This document shows, in pieces, positions 8,905 to 17,618 of a DNA stretch of 64,000 nt. The notes under the pieces are model-generated. The model saw only the letters and a list, made by a program, of their open reading frames with translations. It was not told the origin of the DNA and did no database searches. This DNA comes from Thermoanaerobaculales bacterium. Its GTDB lineage: Bacteria > Acidobacteriota > Thermoanaerobaculia > Thermoanaerobaculales > Sulfomarinibacteraceae. The first letter of the stretch is position 1, and each line of letters opens with the position of its first letter. Both the position numbers and the translations under genes were made by a program. The DNA lies in the NCBI GenBank assembly GCA_035358815.1, contig DAOPQC010000006.1:56456-120455 (forward strand), in the 5' to 3' direction.

Positions 8905-9383
8905 CGCCCGCTCCCCACGGCCATCCGCTGGGCCGCAGTCTCGATCGCCTGCACGATGCGCGTGTGGGCGCCGCACCGGCACAGGTTGGCGTCCATGTGG
9001 TCGACGATCTGCTGCCGCGACGGGCGCGGGTTGGCGAGCAGGAGGCTGTAGGCGCTCAGGATCATACCGGGGGTGCAGAAGCCGCACTGGAGGGCGTCGT
9101 GCTCGACGAACGCCGCCTGCAGCGGGTGGAGAGCGCCGCCCTCGGTCAGGCCCTCGATCGTCACCACCCGCGCCCCCTCGACCTTGCCCACCGGCAGCTG
9201 GCAGGAGCGCACCGCCTGGCCGTCGACGAGGACCGTGCAGGAGCCGCACAGGCCCTCGCCGCAGCCGAACTTACTGCCGGTCAGCCCGAGCTCGGTGCGC
9301 AGCACCCACAGCAGCGCGCGTCGATCATCGGTCGAGATCGCGGTGTCGCTGCCGTTCAGGACAAAGCGGATCGTCTTTCTCAT
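8901..9383 (-). CDS. 2Fe-2S small subunit of the molybdenum oxidoreductase (IorA-like)
   Basis: 160 aa from ATG 9383, preceded by GAAGGAGCAGTC. The N-terminal plant-ferredoxin-type cluster motif is CGEGLCGSCTV with a later Cys (RSCQLP). The C-terminal helical domain carries the second cluster motif CGFCTPGM...CRCG. It carries electrons from the Mo site of the partner at 6742, with which it overlaps by 4 bp, and is encoded 30 bp after the ALDH stop, so three genes form one operon. No export signal of its own, as expected if it is carried out by the Tat-tagged partner. Confidence 0.93.
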   Translation of the reverse strand: MRKTIRFVLNGSDTAISTDDRRALLWVLRTELGLTGSKFGCGEGLCGSCTVLVDGQAVRSCQLPVGKVEGARVVTIEGLTEGGALHPLQAAFVEHDALQCGFCTPGMILSAYSLLLANPRPSRQQIVDHMDANLCRCGAHTRIVQAIETAAQRMAVGSGR

Positions 9384-9413
9384 GACTGCTCCTTCGACCT
9401 TCGGTTCCATTCT

Positions 9414-11153
9414 CTATCCACGCAGCGCGGACGCAAATATTCCCGGGATGCGCCGCCAGGCCGGATCGGCGGCGACGCCGGCCACCCGGCGCGCGGTGAT
9501 GTGGGCGGTGCGGTTGGTCACGAACCACGGCGGCTTCGGCAGCAGGCTGAGGTTGCCGTGGACCCAGCTGCGCGGGAAGGGGTAGAAGGAGGCGCGGGCC
9601 ACCGTCTTCTGCGATCCCTCGATCAGGAAGCTGTTGTGGACCACTCCGATCCCGCTGCCGACGTCCTCGATGGTGTGCCCTGGGTAGGCGCCCCACGTCG
9701 CCTGCGCGAGCAGGAAGGCGATCGCGCACCAGATGTTGACGCCCACCCCGCCGTACTCGAGGTCGGCAATGGCGCGGTCGAGCGCTGCCGCCTCCTCGCG
9801 CATCGTGCGCGGGTGGACCAGGACGGTCACCCCGAGGGTGCCCGCAAGGCGCCGGTTGCAGAAGGCCACCGCGTTGTCGAGGAAGCTCGAGGCGTCGCCG
9901 CCCGGCAGATCGACCACGGCGAGGACCTCGCCAAAGGCCTCGTTCGAGAAGCAGTGCTCCGCCGCTGACTCGGGGTCGAGGCCGGTGATCAGCGTCCGCG
10001 GGACCTCGCCTGCGAAGAGCTCGGCGTCCGGATGCACCGCGGCCGCAGCGCGCTGGCGGTCGGCCGCGCCAGGGTAGTGCGCCGCCCGTGGCGGCAGCTC
10101 GCGCAGCAGCCGCCGCAGCTCGCCCATGAAGGCCGCCTGCAGCGGCCACTCCCTGGGCAGCACCAGCACCTGGGCCGACACGCAGTTGCAGCCGCCGTTG
10201 TGCAGCTTCATGGTGACCACGTGCTCGGCCTGATAGCGGAGGTCGGCCGCCGACCACGGGCCCGGGACGACGATGACCGGACCGACGCCGCCGAGCTCGC
10301 TGGTGATCGGCTTGCCGAGCAGCGGTTCGCCTCGGCGCCGGCGCTCGGCAGCCTGCTCGCCCGCGCCCCAGACGATCGCGTCGTGGGTCGCAGCGCTGCC
10401 GGTGATGTGGACCTCGTCGATGCCGTCGTGCCGGGTCAGATACTCGCCGACCTCGGCGCCGCCGCTGACCACGCGCAGGTAGCCAGCCGCGACGAATGGC
10501 TCGAGCACCTCCTCCAAGATCGGCGCCAGATACGCGTTCACGGGGCTCATCTTGAGGAGCACGGCCTGGCCGCGCCCGATCAGGCGGTAGAGGGCGTCGA
10601 GCGGCGCGATGCCGTTGACGTTGCCCGCCCCGAGCACGAGTGCCACCCGCCCGCGCGGCTCCGGCTCCCGGTAGAAGGAGGCCATGCGCTCCTCGAGCTC
10701 GGCCGCGGTGATGCCCGGCTGCATCCACACCTCCGCCGTGACGCCGCTCAGCAGCAGGCGGTCGAAGACCGAGCGCGGGAAGACCGGCACGATCAGCCGA
10801 CCGTCGGCGCGGGTGGTGGCGCCCCGGAACCCGGGAAGCCGGCCGGCGGCGAGCGCGGACAGCGTGTCGAGGTAGCCGCTGATGGTCGCCGCGAGCGCCC
10901 ATGGCCCCACCACCCACTCCTCGCCGACCCACGGCGAGCGCGGGTCGATCCGCTTCGCCGCCACCGACGCGTCGACCCAGCGCCGGCCGCAGCGGCCGAG
11001 GTTGCGGCGGGTGGCGAGCAGCATCGCCAGCTTGCGGTCCATCCCGAGCCTCGCCCACTCATCGGCGTGGGCTCTGAGCTCGCCGATCGCGCGGTCGAGT
11101 CCACGGCGATCCTCGGTGGCTCCGGTGACTGGGCCGACTGTGAAGGTCTCCAT
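9414..11153 (-). CDS. Aldehyde dehydrogenase superfamily protein
   Basis: 579 aa from the ATG at 11153. NAD(P)-dependent ALDH fold: nucleotide-binding segment LVLGAGNVNGIAPLDALYRL, active-site glutamate region ITSELGGVGP, and a catalytic-Cys segment NGGCNCVSAQ. The chain is about 80-100 residues longer than ordinary ALDHs, and the extra length is at both ends; it resembles acyl-CoA-reductase-like ALDHs more than substrate-specific ones. It heads an operon with the IorAB-like subunits, so the three proteins may handle the same aldehyde, one oxidising it in the cytoplasm and one outside (inference). Confidence 0.85.
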   Translation of the reverse strand: METFTVGPVTGATEDRRGLDRAIGELRAHADEWARLGMDRKLAMLLATRRNLGRCGRRWVDASVAAKRIDPRSPWVGEEWVVGPWALAATISGYLDTLSALAAGRLPGFRGATTRADGRLIVPVFPRSVFDRLLLSGVTAEVWMQPGITAAELEERMASFYREPEPRGRVALVLGAGNVNGIAPLDALYRLIGRGQAVLLKMSPVNAYLAPILEEVLEPFVAAGYLRVVSGGAEVGEYLTRHDGIDEVHITGSAATHDAIVWGAGEQAAERRRRGEPLLGKPITSELGGVGPVIVVPGPWSAADLRYQAEHVVTMKLHNGGCNCVSAQVLVLPREWPLQAAFMGELRRLLRELPPRAAHYPGAADRQRAAAAVHPDAELFAGEVPRTLITGLDPESAAEHCFSNEAFGEVLAVVDLPGGDASSFLDNAVAFCNRRLAGTLGVTVLVHPRTMREEAAALDRAIADLEYGGVGVNIWCAIAFLLAQATWGAYPGHTIEDVGSGIGVVHNSFLIEGSQKTVARASFYPFPRSWVHGNLSLLPKPPWFVTNRTAHITARRVAGVAADPAWRRIPGIFASALRG

Positions 11154-11413
11154 CGTGCCCTCCTGCGCGGGCCGGCCGACGGCGGCCGGGCTCGGCCCCG
11201 TCGAAGGCGCCTGACAGCTGCCGGCCGCCCGGCTCCCGCTTCTCAGCCTGGGTGCTCGCCCCCAATTCAATCACAGAATCCCGGATCCGTTCCCCCGCCG
11301 GGACCGGTCGGCTGACCCGCCGGGTCATCGCCCGGCACCTCGAGATCTGTCAGAATCGACGCATGTTGACACGATCTCGACGTCGGTCGGAGGGCTTGGA
11401 GCAGGGGCCGGGC

Positions 11414-12982
11414 ATGGACCGCGACAAGGCGATCGAGTCGATCGCGGCCTTTCGCGGCTACTGGGACATCGTCATCATCGGCGGCGGCGCCACCGGCCTC
11501 GGCACGGCGGTCGACGCCGCGGCGCGCGGCTACCGCACGCTGCTCGTCGAGCAGAGCGACTTCGCCAAGGGCACCTCGAGCCGCAGCACCAAGCTCGTCC
11601 ACGGCGGGGTCCGATACCTGCGCCAGGGCAACGTCTCGCTCGTGCTCGAGGCGCTGCACGAGCGCGGGCTGCTGGCCCACAACGCCAGCCACCTGGTGCG
11701 GAACCAGTCGTTCATCGTCCCGGTCTACGACTGGTGGGAGGGCCCCTTCTACGGCATCGGGCTCAAGGTGTACGACAAGCTTGCCGGGAAGCTCGGCATC
11801 GCGCCCTCCGAGAACCTGTCTCGAGCCGAGACCCTGGCGCTGATCCCGACCCTCGAGCCCCGCGGCCTGCGCGGCGGGGTGATCTACTACGACGGGCAGT
11901 TCGACGATTCGCGCCTGGCGATCAACCTGGCGCAGACCGCGGCCCAGAACGGCGCCACGGTGGTCAACTACATGAGGGTGACCGGGCTGCTGAAGGCGGG
12001 CGGCATGGTGGCCGGCGTCGCCGCCGAGGACCGAGAGTCCGGCACCGAGCTGGAGATCCGCGCCCGGGTCGTGGTCAACGCCACCGGCGTGTTCACCGAC
12101 CAGGTGCTGCGGATGGACGACCCCGGGGCCGCGCCCATGATCACGCTCAGCCAGGGGACCCACCTCGTGCTCGGCCGGGAGTTTCTGCCCGGAGACACCG
12201 CCATCATGGTGCCGCAGACCACCGACGGCCGCGTGCTGTTCGCGGTTCCGTGGCACGACAGGGTGGTGGTCGGCACCACCGACACCCCGGTGTCCGAGCC
12301 CAGCCTGGAGCCGCGCGCGCTGCCCGAGGAGGTCGACTTCATCCTCGAGAACGCCGCCGCATACATGGCCAAGGACCCGACCCGAGCCGACGTGCTGAGC
12401 GTCTTTGCAGGCCTGCGGCCGCTGGTCAGCGCCGACGACGAGGAGGAGACCGCGAAGCTGTCCCGCGACCACACGGTTCTCGTCTCCAAGTCCGGGCTGG
12501 TCACCATCACCGGCGGCAAGTGGACGACCTACCGCCGGATGGCGAAGGACGTGGTCGACCAGGCGGCGATGGTGGCTGGGCTGGTGGAGCGGCCGTGCCC
12601 CACCGAGAGCCTGCGGATCCACGGCTGGCTGAAGAACGTGGACGCCACAGACCCGCTCTACGTGTACGGCACCGAGGCGCCGGCGGTGCGGGCCCTCGCC
12701 GAGGAGCGGCGCGCGCTCGGGCAGCGGATCCACCAGCGGCTGCCGGTGACCGCCGCCCAGGTGGTGTGGGCCGTGCGCCGCGAGATGGCGCGCACAGTGG
12801 AGGACGTGCTCGCCAGGCGGACCCGGGCGCTGCTGCTCGACGCCCGGGCGAGCATCGAGGCGGTGCCGGCCGTGGCCCGGATCATGGATCGCGAGCTCGG
12901 TCACGGCCGCGCCTGGCAGAAGGCACAGGTGGCGGCGTACACCACGATCGCCGAGGGCTACGTCCTGACCTCCCCGGGCTGA
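11414..12982 (+). CDS. glpD: Aerobic glycerol-3-phosphate dehydrogenase
   Basis: 522 aa. FAD-dependent, membrane-associated enzyme that oxidises sn-glycerol 3-phosphate to dihydroxyacetone phosphate and passes electrons to quinone. The dinucleotide motif IIGGGATGLG comes at about 20-29; GTSSRSTKLVHGGVRYL and the C-terminal DAO_C domain are typical. Length matches the family. The ATG at 11414 is chosen because family N-termini begin shortly before the Rossmann motif; an ATG at 11363 is the alternative. Divergent from the ALDH operon across about 260 bp. No glpK or glpF is nearby. Confidence 0.93.
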   Translation: MDRDKAIESIAAFRGYWDIVIIGGGATGLGTAVDAAARGYRTLLVEQSDFAKGTSSRSTKLVHGGVRYLRQGNVSLVLEALHERGLLAHNASHLVRNQSFIVPVYDWWEGPFYGIGLKVYDKLAGKLGIAPSENLSRAETLALIPTLEPRGLRGGVIYYDGQFDDSRLAINLAQTAAQNGATVVNYMRVTGLLKAGGMVAGVAAEDRESGTELEIRARVVVNATGVFTDQVLRMDDPGAAPMITLSQGTHLVLGREFLPGDTAIMVPQTTDGRVLFAVPWHDRVVVGTTDTPVSEPSLEPRALPEEVDFILENAAAYMAKDPTRADVLSVFAGLRPLVSADDEEETAKLSRDHTVLVSKSGLVTITGGKWTTYRRMAKDVVDQAAMVAGLVERPCPTESLRIHGWLKNVDATDPLYVYGTEAPAVRALAEERRALGQRIHQRLPVTAAQVVWAVRREMARTVEDVLARRTRALLLDARASIEAVPAVARIMDRELGHGRAWQKAQVAAYTTIAEGYVLTSPG

Positions 12983-13374
12983 GTCCCCCGCTTCCCCACC
13001 ACCGCCCGACCAGGGGCTGGGACCCGAGGTCTCATGGCTGGCCCCACGCTTCCGCCCTCGTCACGGTGACGTGTCACGGCGAAGCCAACGGCGAAGCCGG
13101 GAGCCGCTGGCGGAGCCGGATCTGTGCCCGTGCCCGTCTCCGTGCCCGACGGGACGGCAACCCCGCCCGACAGCGGCAGGAAGGCTTGGTCAAGCAGCAG
13201 ATGCGGAGTTCGGTGCCTGGCACCTTTTGGGGGAACCTCCAGCGGGGTCCGCCGTACCTGTACTCGGCGGACGTGATCATCGACACCGCCACCGCGACCG
13301 CGCCCGACGACCTGCCCGGATCTGCCCGCGACAGGCGGCCGCACGCGGCCGGCGACAACGGAAAGGAGCGTGCC
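12983..13374. repeat. Intergenic region with repeat families C and D
   Basis: About 390 bp without a recognisable gene. Positions 13052-13110 match the start of repeat family C (CTCGTCACGG, TGTCACGGCGAAGCC), which is tandemly duplicated at 54701-55198. Positions 13199-13226 carry a family D copy, GCGGAGTTCGGTGCCTGGCA. The 3' end holds the leader of the MBL gene with GGAAAGGAG before its GTG start. Confidence 0.65.
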
Positions 13375-14628
13375 GTGAGACCCCTCCTGAGCCTGCTGCT
13401 GGTTCTCGCCGCATCGATCACCGCCGCCGGGGCCGACGACGGCGGCCCCGCCGTCGCGGTCACCCGCCTCGGGGAGACCCTGTACCAGCTCACCACCGAC
13501 CAGGGCGCGTACACCACCAACTCGCTGGTCTCGGTCGGCGCCGACGGGCTGCTGATCGTCGACACCCAGTCGCGCACCGACGCCGAGGAGTTCCGGAAGG
13601 CCATCGCGGGCTTCGGCAAGGGGGAGCCCAAGATCATCATCAACACCCACCGCCACGTCGAGCATATCGGCGGCAATGATCTCTTCGGCGACAGCCCGAT
13701 CGTCATCGCCCACGCGCTGGTGCGCACCAAGCTGCGCAGCGGCAGCTACCTGTTCGATGAGTTCCCGGATGCCACGCTGCCCGACATCACCTTCACCGAC
13801 TCGATCAGCGTGCACTTCAACGGCGAGGAGATCCGGCTGATCGCCATGCCCGGCAGCCACGACGACAACGAGATCATCGTGCACTTCACCAAGTCGAAGG
13901 TCGTGCACCTGAGCTCGCTCGCCAACGGCTTCAACTTCCCGTCGGTCGACGCGGACGGCGACGTGCTGCGGTTCGAGGAGCTGGTGGCCAGGGCGATCGA
14001 GCTGCTGCCGCCCGACGTGGTGATCGTGTCGGGCCACAACCGCAACGGCACGATCGAGGACCTGCGCGTCTACCGCGAGATGCTCGCCGCCACCACCCAC
14101 ATCGTCCGCGACGGGCTGGCCGCCGGCAAAAGTGCCGACACTCTGAAGGCGGAGAAGGCCCTCGAAGCGTGGTCCGGCTACGCCGGCAGCTATGTCAGCG
14201 CCGACGAGTGGATCGACAGCCTGGTCGCCGGCCTCCAGGGTGGCAAGGGCGAAGACCACCGGAAGATCTTCGAGCCGCTCTACGAGGCCTACTCCGAGGG
14301 CGGCGCGGACGCGGCCATCACCCTCTACCAGGGCATGCGGCGCGATCGGCCGGGCGCGTTCGCGTACCAGGACACCGACCTGCTGGTGATCGGCGACAAG
14401 CTGCTTTCGCACGGGAAGACCGAGCCGGCTGTGCGCTTCCTCGAGGCCAGCCTCGCGGAGTACCCGGACTCGTCCTACGCCTACTACACCAACTACGAGC
14501 TCGCGCTCGCCCACGACCGGCTCGGCCACCGCGAGGAGGCCATCCGCCACTGCCGGACCGCCGCCGAGCAGAGCCCGGACAACCCGCGGATCGCCGCCCT
14601 GCTCGAGGAGCTGACGGGTCGACCTTGA
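13375..14628 (+). CDS. Exported MBL-fold protein with TPR-like C-terminus and altered metal motif
   Basis: 417 aa, GTG start after GGAAAGGAGCGTGCC. Signal peptide about 1-20. An MBL-fold domain spans about 25-270: LLIVDTQS, then THRHVEHIGG (91-100) in place of THxHxDHxxG, so the second-metal Asp is Glu96. Later metal ligands appear as GSHDDN and SGHNRNG, while the usual bridging Asp (GD) position reads LSSLANG. The C-terminal third (about 300-417) is helical with TPR-like repeats. This is probably a periplasmic hydrolase or a family member with changed chemistry. A second MBL-TPR protein lies at 32592. Confidence 0.8.
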   Translation: MRPLLSLLLVLAASITAAGADDGGPAVAVTRLGETLYQLTTDQGAYTTNSLVSVGADGLLIVDTQSRTDAEEFRKAIAGFGKGEPKIIINTHRHVEHIGGNDLFGDSPIVIAHALVRTKLRSGSYLFDEFPDATLPDITFTDSISVHFNGEEIRLIAMPGSHDDNEIIVHFTKSKVVHLSSLANGFNFPSVDADGDVLRFEELVARAIELLPPDVVIVSGHNRNGTIEDLRVYREMLAATTHIVRDGLAAGKSADTLKAEKALEAWSGYAGSYVSADEWIDSLVAGLQGGKGEDHRKIFEPLYEAYSEGGADAAITLYQGMRRDRPGAFAYQDTDLLVIGDKLLSHGKTEPAVRFLEASLAEYPDSSYAYYTNYELALAHDRLGHREEAIRHCRTAAEQSPDNPRIAALLEELTGRP

Positions 14629-14644
14629 GCGCTGGCGTCTTCCC

Positions 14645-16114
14645 TCAGACTCCGTTGCCGAAGCGGCTGTGGCGGCGGCCGTACAGGACGTAGACCATCA
14701 GCCCGAGCACCAGCCACACCCCGAAGCGGATCCAGGTCGCGGTCGGCAGGTTGAGCATCAGGTAGAAGCAGACCGCGATGCCGGCGAGGGGGACGAGCGG
14801 CACCAGCGGCGTCCGGAACGGCCGCAGCCGACCCGGCTCGCGGACCCGCAGCACCAGCACCCCGAGGCACACCAGCACGAAGGCGAACAGGGTGCCGATG
14901 TTGGTCAGCTCGACGAACACGTCCAGGTTGGCGAAGGCGGACAGCCCGCCGACGACGATCCCCAGCCAGATGGTGATGAAGGCGGGGGTGTGGTGGCGCG
15001 GGTGGACCCGGGCGAACGACGGCGGCAGCAACCCGTCCCGGGACATCGAGAAGAAGATGCGGGTCTGACCGTACTGGAACACCAGCAGCACGGCGGTGGT
15101 CGCGATCACCGCGCCGACCGCCACCAGCCCCGCTGCCCAGTTCATGCCGAGCAGGGAAAACGCGCGGGCCAGCGGCTCGGCCGAGCCGGCGATGTCGGAC
15201 AGCGGGATCATCCCGGTGAGCACCAGCGCGGTCGCCACGTAGAGGACGGTGCACAGCAGCAGCGAGCCGATCATGCCGATCGGCATGTCGCGCTGCGGGT
15301 TCCGGCACTCCTCGGCGGCCGTCGACACGGCGTCGAAGCCGATGTACGCGAAGAAGATGATCGCCGCGCCGGCGCCGATGCCGGTCCACCCGTTGGGAGC
15401 GAAGGGCTGCCAGTTCGAGGGACGGACGAAGAGCGAGCCGGCGACGATGAAGAACAGCAGGATCGCGACCTTGACCACGACCATGATCGTGTTGACGCGG
15501 GCCGACTCCTTGACGCCGAGCACCAGCAGCCAGGTCAGCAGTGCCACGATCGCCACCGCCGGCAGGTTGAAGATCACCGGCACGCCGAGCAGCCGGGGCG
15601 CCTCGGCCATGATCTCGGGCGTGCGCAGCGCTGTCGCCAGGTCGGTCCGCAGCCACCCCGGGACATCGAGGCCGAGCCCACGCAGCAGCTCGCAGAAGTA
15701 GCTCGACCACGAGACGGCGACCGCCACGTTGCCCATCGCGTACTCGATGATCAGGTCCCAGCCAATGATCCACGCCACCAGCTCGCCGAGAGTCGCAGCC
15801 GAGTAGGTGTAGGCGCTGCCCGCGACCGGCACCATCGCGGCGAACTCCGCGTAGCACAGGGCGCACAGCCCGCAGCCGAGCGCGGTGATGACCATCGACA
15901 CCACCAGCGCCGGCCCGGCCCCGACGTGGTGGGCGCCACCCGCCGCAGCGGTGCCGATCGAGGCGAAGATGCCGGCGCCGATCACGGCCCCCACACCGAG
16001 GGCGATCAGCTCGAAGGGGCCGAGCACCCGGCGCAGCTTCCGCTCGCCGTCGGCGGCCGCTTCGGCGAGCATCAGGTCGAGCGACTTGCGGCGCAGCAAA
16101 TTCCGAATCGGCAT
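14645..16114 (-). CDS. APC-family amino acid permease (cationic amino acid transporter-like)
   Basis: 489 aa with about 12 helices. The N-terminus (LGPFELIALGVGAVIGAGIF) is the classic APC substrate-binding segment (GVGAVIGAGIF). Later segments (FFAYIGFDAVSTAAEE, FSMSRDGLLPP) match the YfnA/CAT group. It imports amino acids across the inner membrane. It is convergent with the MBL gene and stands alone. No Shine-Dalgarno is obvious before the ATG at 16114. Confidence 0.93.
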   Translation of the reverse strand: MPIRNLLRRKSLDLMLAEAAADGERKLRRVLGPFELIALGVGAVIGAGIFASIGTAAAGGAHHVGAGPALVVSMVITALGCGLCALCYAEFAAMVPVAGSAYTYSAATLGELVAWIIGWDLIIEYAMGNVAVAVSWSSYFCELLRGLGLDVPGWLRTDLATALRTPEIMAEAPRLLGVPVIFNLPAVAIVALLTWLLVLGVKESARVNTIMVVVKVAILLFFIVAGSLFVRPSNWQPFAPNGWTGIGAGAAIIFFAYIGFDAVSTAAEECRNPQRDMPIGMIGSLLLCTVLYVATALVLTGMIPLSDIAGSAEPLARAFSLLGMNWAAGLVAVGAVIATTAVLLVFQYGQTRIFFSMSRDGLLPPSFARVHPRHHTPAFITIWLGIVVGGLSAFANLDVFVELTNIGTLFAFVLVCLGVLVLRVREPGRLRPFRTPLVPLVPLAGIAVCFYLMLNLPTATWIRFGVWLVLGLMVYVLYGRRHSRFGNGV

Positions 16115-16217
16115 GCCGGCGGAGAATAGCAGAGGATCGCCGCCGCCGCTCGCCGGGAGCCGCGCCGCCCCTGACCTGGGCTATCCTGGCCGCGGTCATC
16201 GGGAAAGGACTGGGCTC

Positions 16218-17315
16218 ATGGCGACCGTGTTCGACAGCACCACGATCAACGGCCTGCGGCTCGCCAACCGGCTGGTGCGGTCCGCCACCTGGGAAGGGCT
16301 CGGCGGGCCCGACGGGCGAGTCAACGACGGCGTGCTGGCGATCTACCGCCGGCTCGCCCAGGGCGGGGTTGGGCTGATCATCACCGGCTACCTCTCGGTG
16401 CGCTCGGACGGACGCCAGCACCCGACCCAGCTCGGCGCCGACCGCGACGAGCTGGTCGTCGGCCTCGCCGAGCTCGCGGCCGCGGTCCACGACCACGGCG
16501 GCAAGGTGGTCGGCCAGATCGTCCACTGCGGCGGCCAGGCCGTCCGCAGCGCGAGCGGCGGCCAGGACCCGGTGGCGCCGAGCGCCGTGGCGAGCCCCGG
16601 CTACCCCGAGGTTCCGCGCGAGCTTCCGGTCGCGGGCATCCGCGACCTGGTCAGGCGCTTCGCCGCGGCCGCGGGCCGCCTGCGCGCCGCCGGCTTCGAC
16701 GGGGTGCAGCTGCACGGCGCCCACGGCTACCTGCTCTCCCAGTTCCTGTCGCCGGTCCGCAACCGCCGCAGCGACGAGTACGGCGGCAGCCTGGACAACC
16801 GCTCCCGCTTCACGCGCGAGGTTTACGAGGCCGTGCGCGCCGAGGTCGGACCCGGCTGGCCGGTGATGATCAAGCTCAACGGCCACGACTTCCTCGAGGG
16901 GTCGACCACCGAGCGCGACTCCACCCACCTGGCGGCCGCCCTCGCCGCGGCAGGCATCGACGCCATCGAGGTCTCGGGCGGCACCGGCGGCTCGGGCGCC
17001 CTCGGATCGGCCCGCCGCAACATCGAGACCGTCGACGACGAGGGCTACTTCCTGCCCCAGGCCCGGGCGATCCGGGAGGCGGCGCCGGGCGTGCCGCTGA
17101 TCCTTGTCGGCGGCCTGCGCTCCCTCGACAAGATGGAGGCGGTGCTCGCCTCCGGGGCCGCCGACCACTTCGCCATGTCGCGGCCGCTGATCCGCGAGCC
17201 GGACCTGCCGGCGCGCTGGGCCTCGGGCGACCGCCGCCGCGCCGACTGCGTCTCGTGCCGGGGCTGCTTCGGCCCCGCGAGCAGGGGCGAGGGCATCCGC
17301 TGCGTCAACATCTAG
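16218..17315 (+). CDS. Old-yellow-enzyme-family NADH:flavin oxidoreductase
   Basis: 365 aa FMN TIM barrel, ATG 16218 after GGGAAAGGAC. Conserved segments include HGAHGYLLSQFLSP, NRRSDEYGGS and a phosphate-binding GGLRSLDKME. The C-terminus has CVSCRGCF and a final Cys (GIRCVNI), a cluster-like set seen in the larger 2,4-dienoyl-CoA reductase group, but the FAD/NAD domain of that group is absent. It reduces activated C=C bonds or related substrates with NAD(P)H; the exact substrate is unknown. It is encoded divergently from the permease. Confidence 0.88.
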   Translation: MATVFDSTTINGLRLANRLVRSATWEGLGGPDGRVNDGVLAIYRRLAQGGVGLIITGYLSVRSDGRQHPTQLGADRDELVVGLAELAAAVHDHGGKVVGQIVHCGGQAVRSASGGQDPVAPSAVASPGYPEVPRELPVAGIRDLVRRFAAAAGRLRAAGFDGVQLHGAHGYLLSQFLSPVRNRRSDEYGGSLDNRSRFTREVYEAVRAEVGPGWPVMIKLNGHDFLEGSTTERDSTHLAAALAAAGIDAIEVSGGTGGSGALGSARRNIETVDDEGYFLPQARAIREAAPGVPLILVGGLRSLDKMEAVLASGAADHFAMSRPLIREPDLPARWASGDRRRADCVSCRGCFGPASRGEGIRCVNI

Positions 17316-17393
17316 GAGTTCGTGCCGCAGTGGCCGTCTGACAACGACTCGGTCAACCACGCATGCGGAGAAGGCCAATACGGTACGAACTCC
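17315..17393. repeat. Long imperfect inverted repeat just after the OYE gene
   Basis: Arms 17315-17335 and 17373-17393 pair over 21 bp with three mismatches, two of which would be G-U tolerant in RNA. The outer ends read GGAGTTCGTGCCG and CGGTACGAACTCC. The left arm begins on the last base of the OYE stop codon. The loop is 37 bp. No T-run follows, so it is either a factor-dependent terminator structure or the footprint of a miniature inverted-repeat element. Confidence 0.65.
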
Positions 17394-17500
17394 TCGGGAT
17401 GCGCGCAGCGCATCCTCTCAGGGGCGTGTAGGCAGAGAACAAGGACCACACCAGGAGCGCGCGTGGGGACCTTTGCCCGTGCGCTGCTAGAGCTGGGACC
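17391..17500. repeat. Dispersed repeat family B copy
   Basis: TCCTCGGGATGCGCGCAGCG leads a palindrome (GGATGCG-CGCA-GCGCATCC-like), followed by a shared tail with GGCAGAG and CAGGAGCGCGCG. Related copies are at 49251-49340 and, inverted, at 57918-57954. No gene is seen between 17316 and 17618. Confidence 0.65.
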
Positions 17501-17618
17501 ACCGGAGGCGGCATCACTTCGAAGCATCGCGGACCCACATGAAGAGACGGCCGCCGGGACCGGAGCCCCAGCGGCCGCCGTTGCGATCTTCCGCCGGATC
17601 TCAGGCCGGCGTCCCGCG

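Noticed and set aside
3017..9051. Very long open frames antisense to the MFS, secreted-protein and oxidoreductase genes (2817 bases of minus strand over the first part, 3100 bases of plus strand over the second)
   Set aside because: They are composition artefacts of GC-rich coding DNA: full of Arg/Ala/Gly/His runs with no domain motifs, whereas the opposite frames show clear families.
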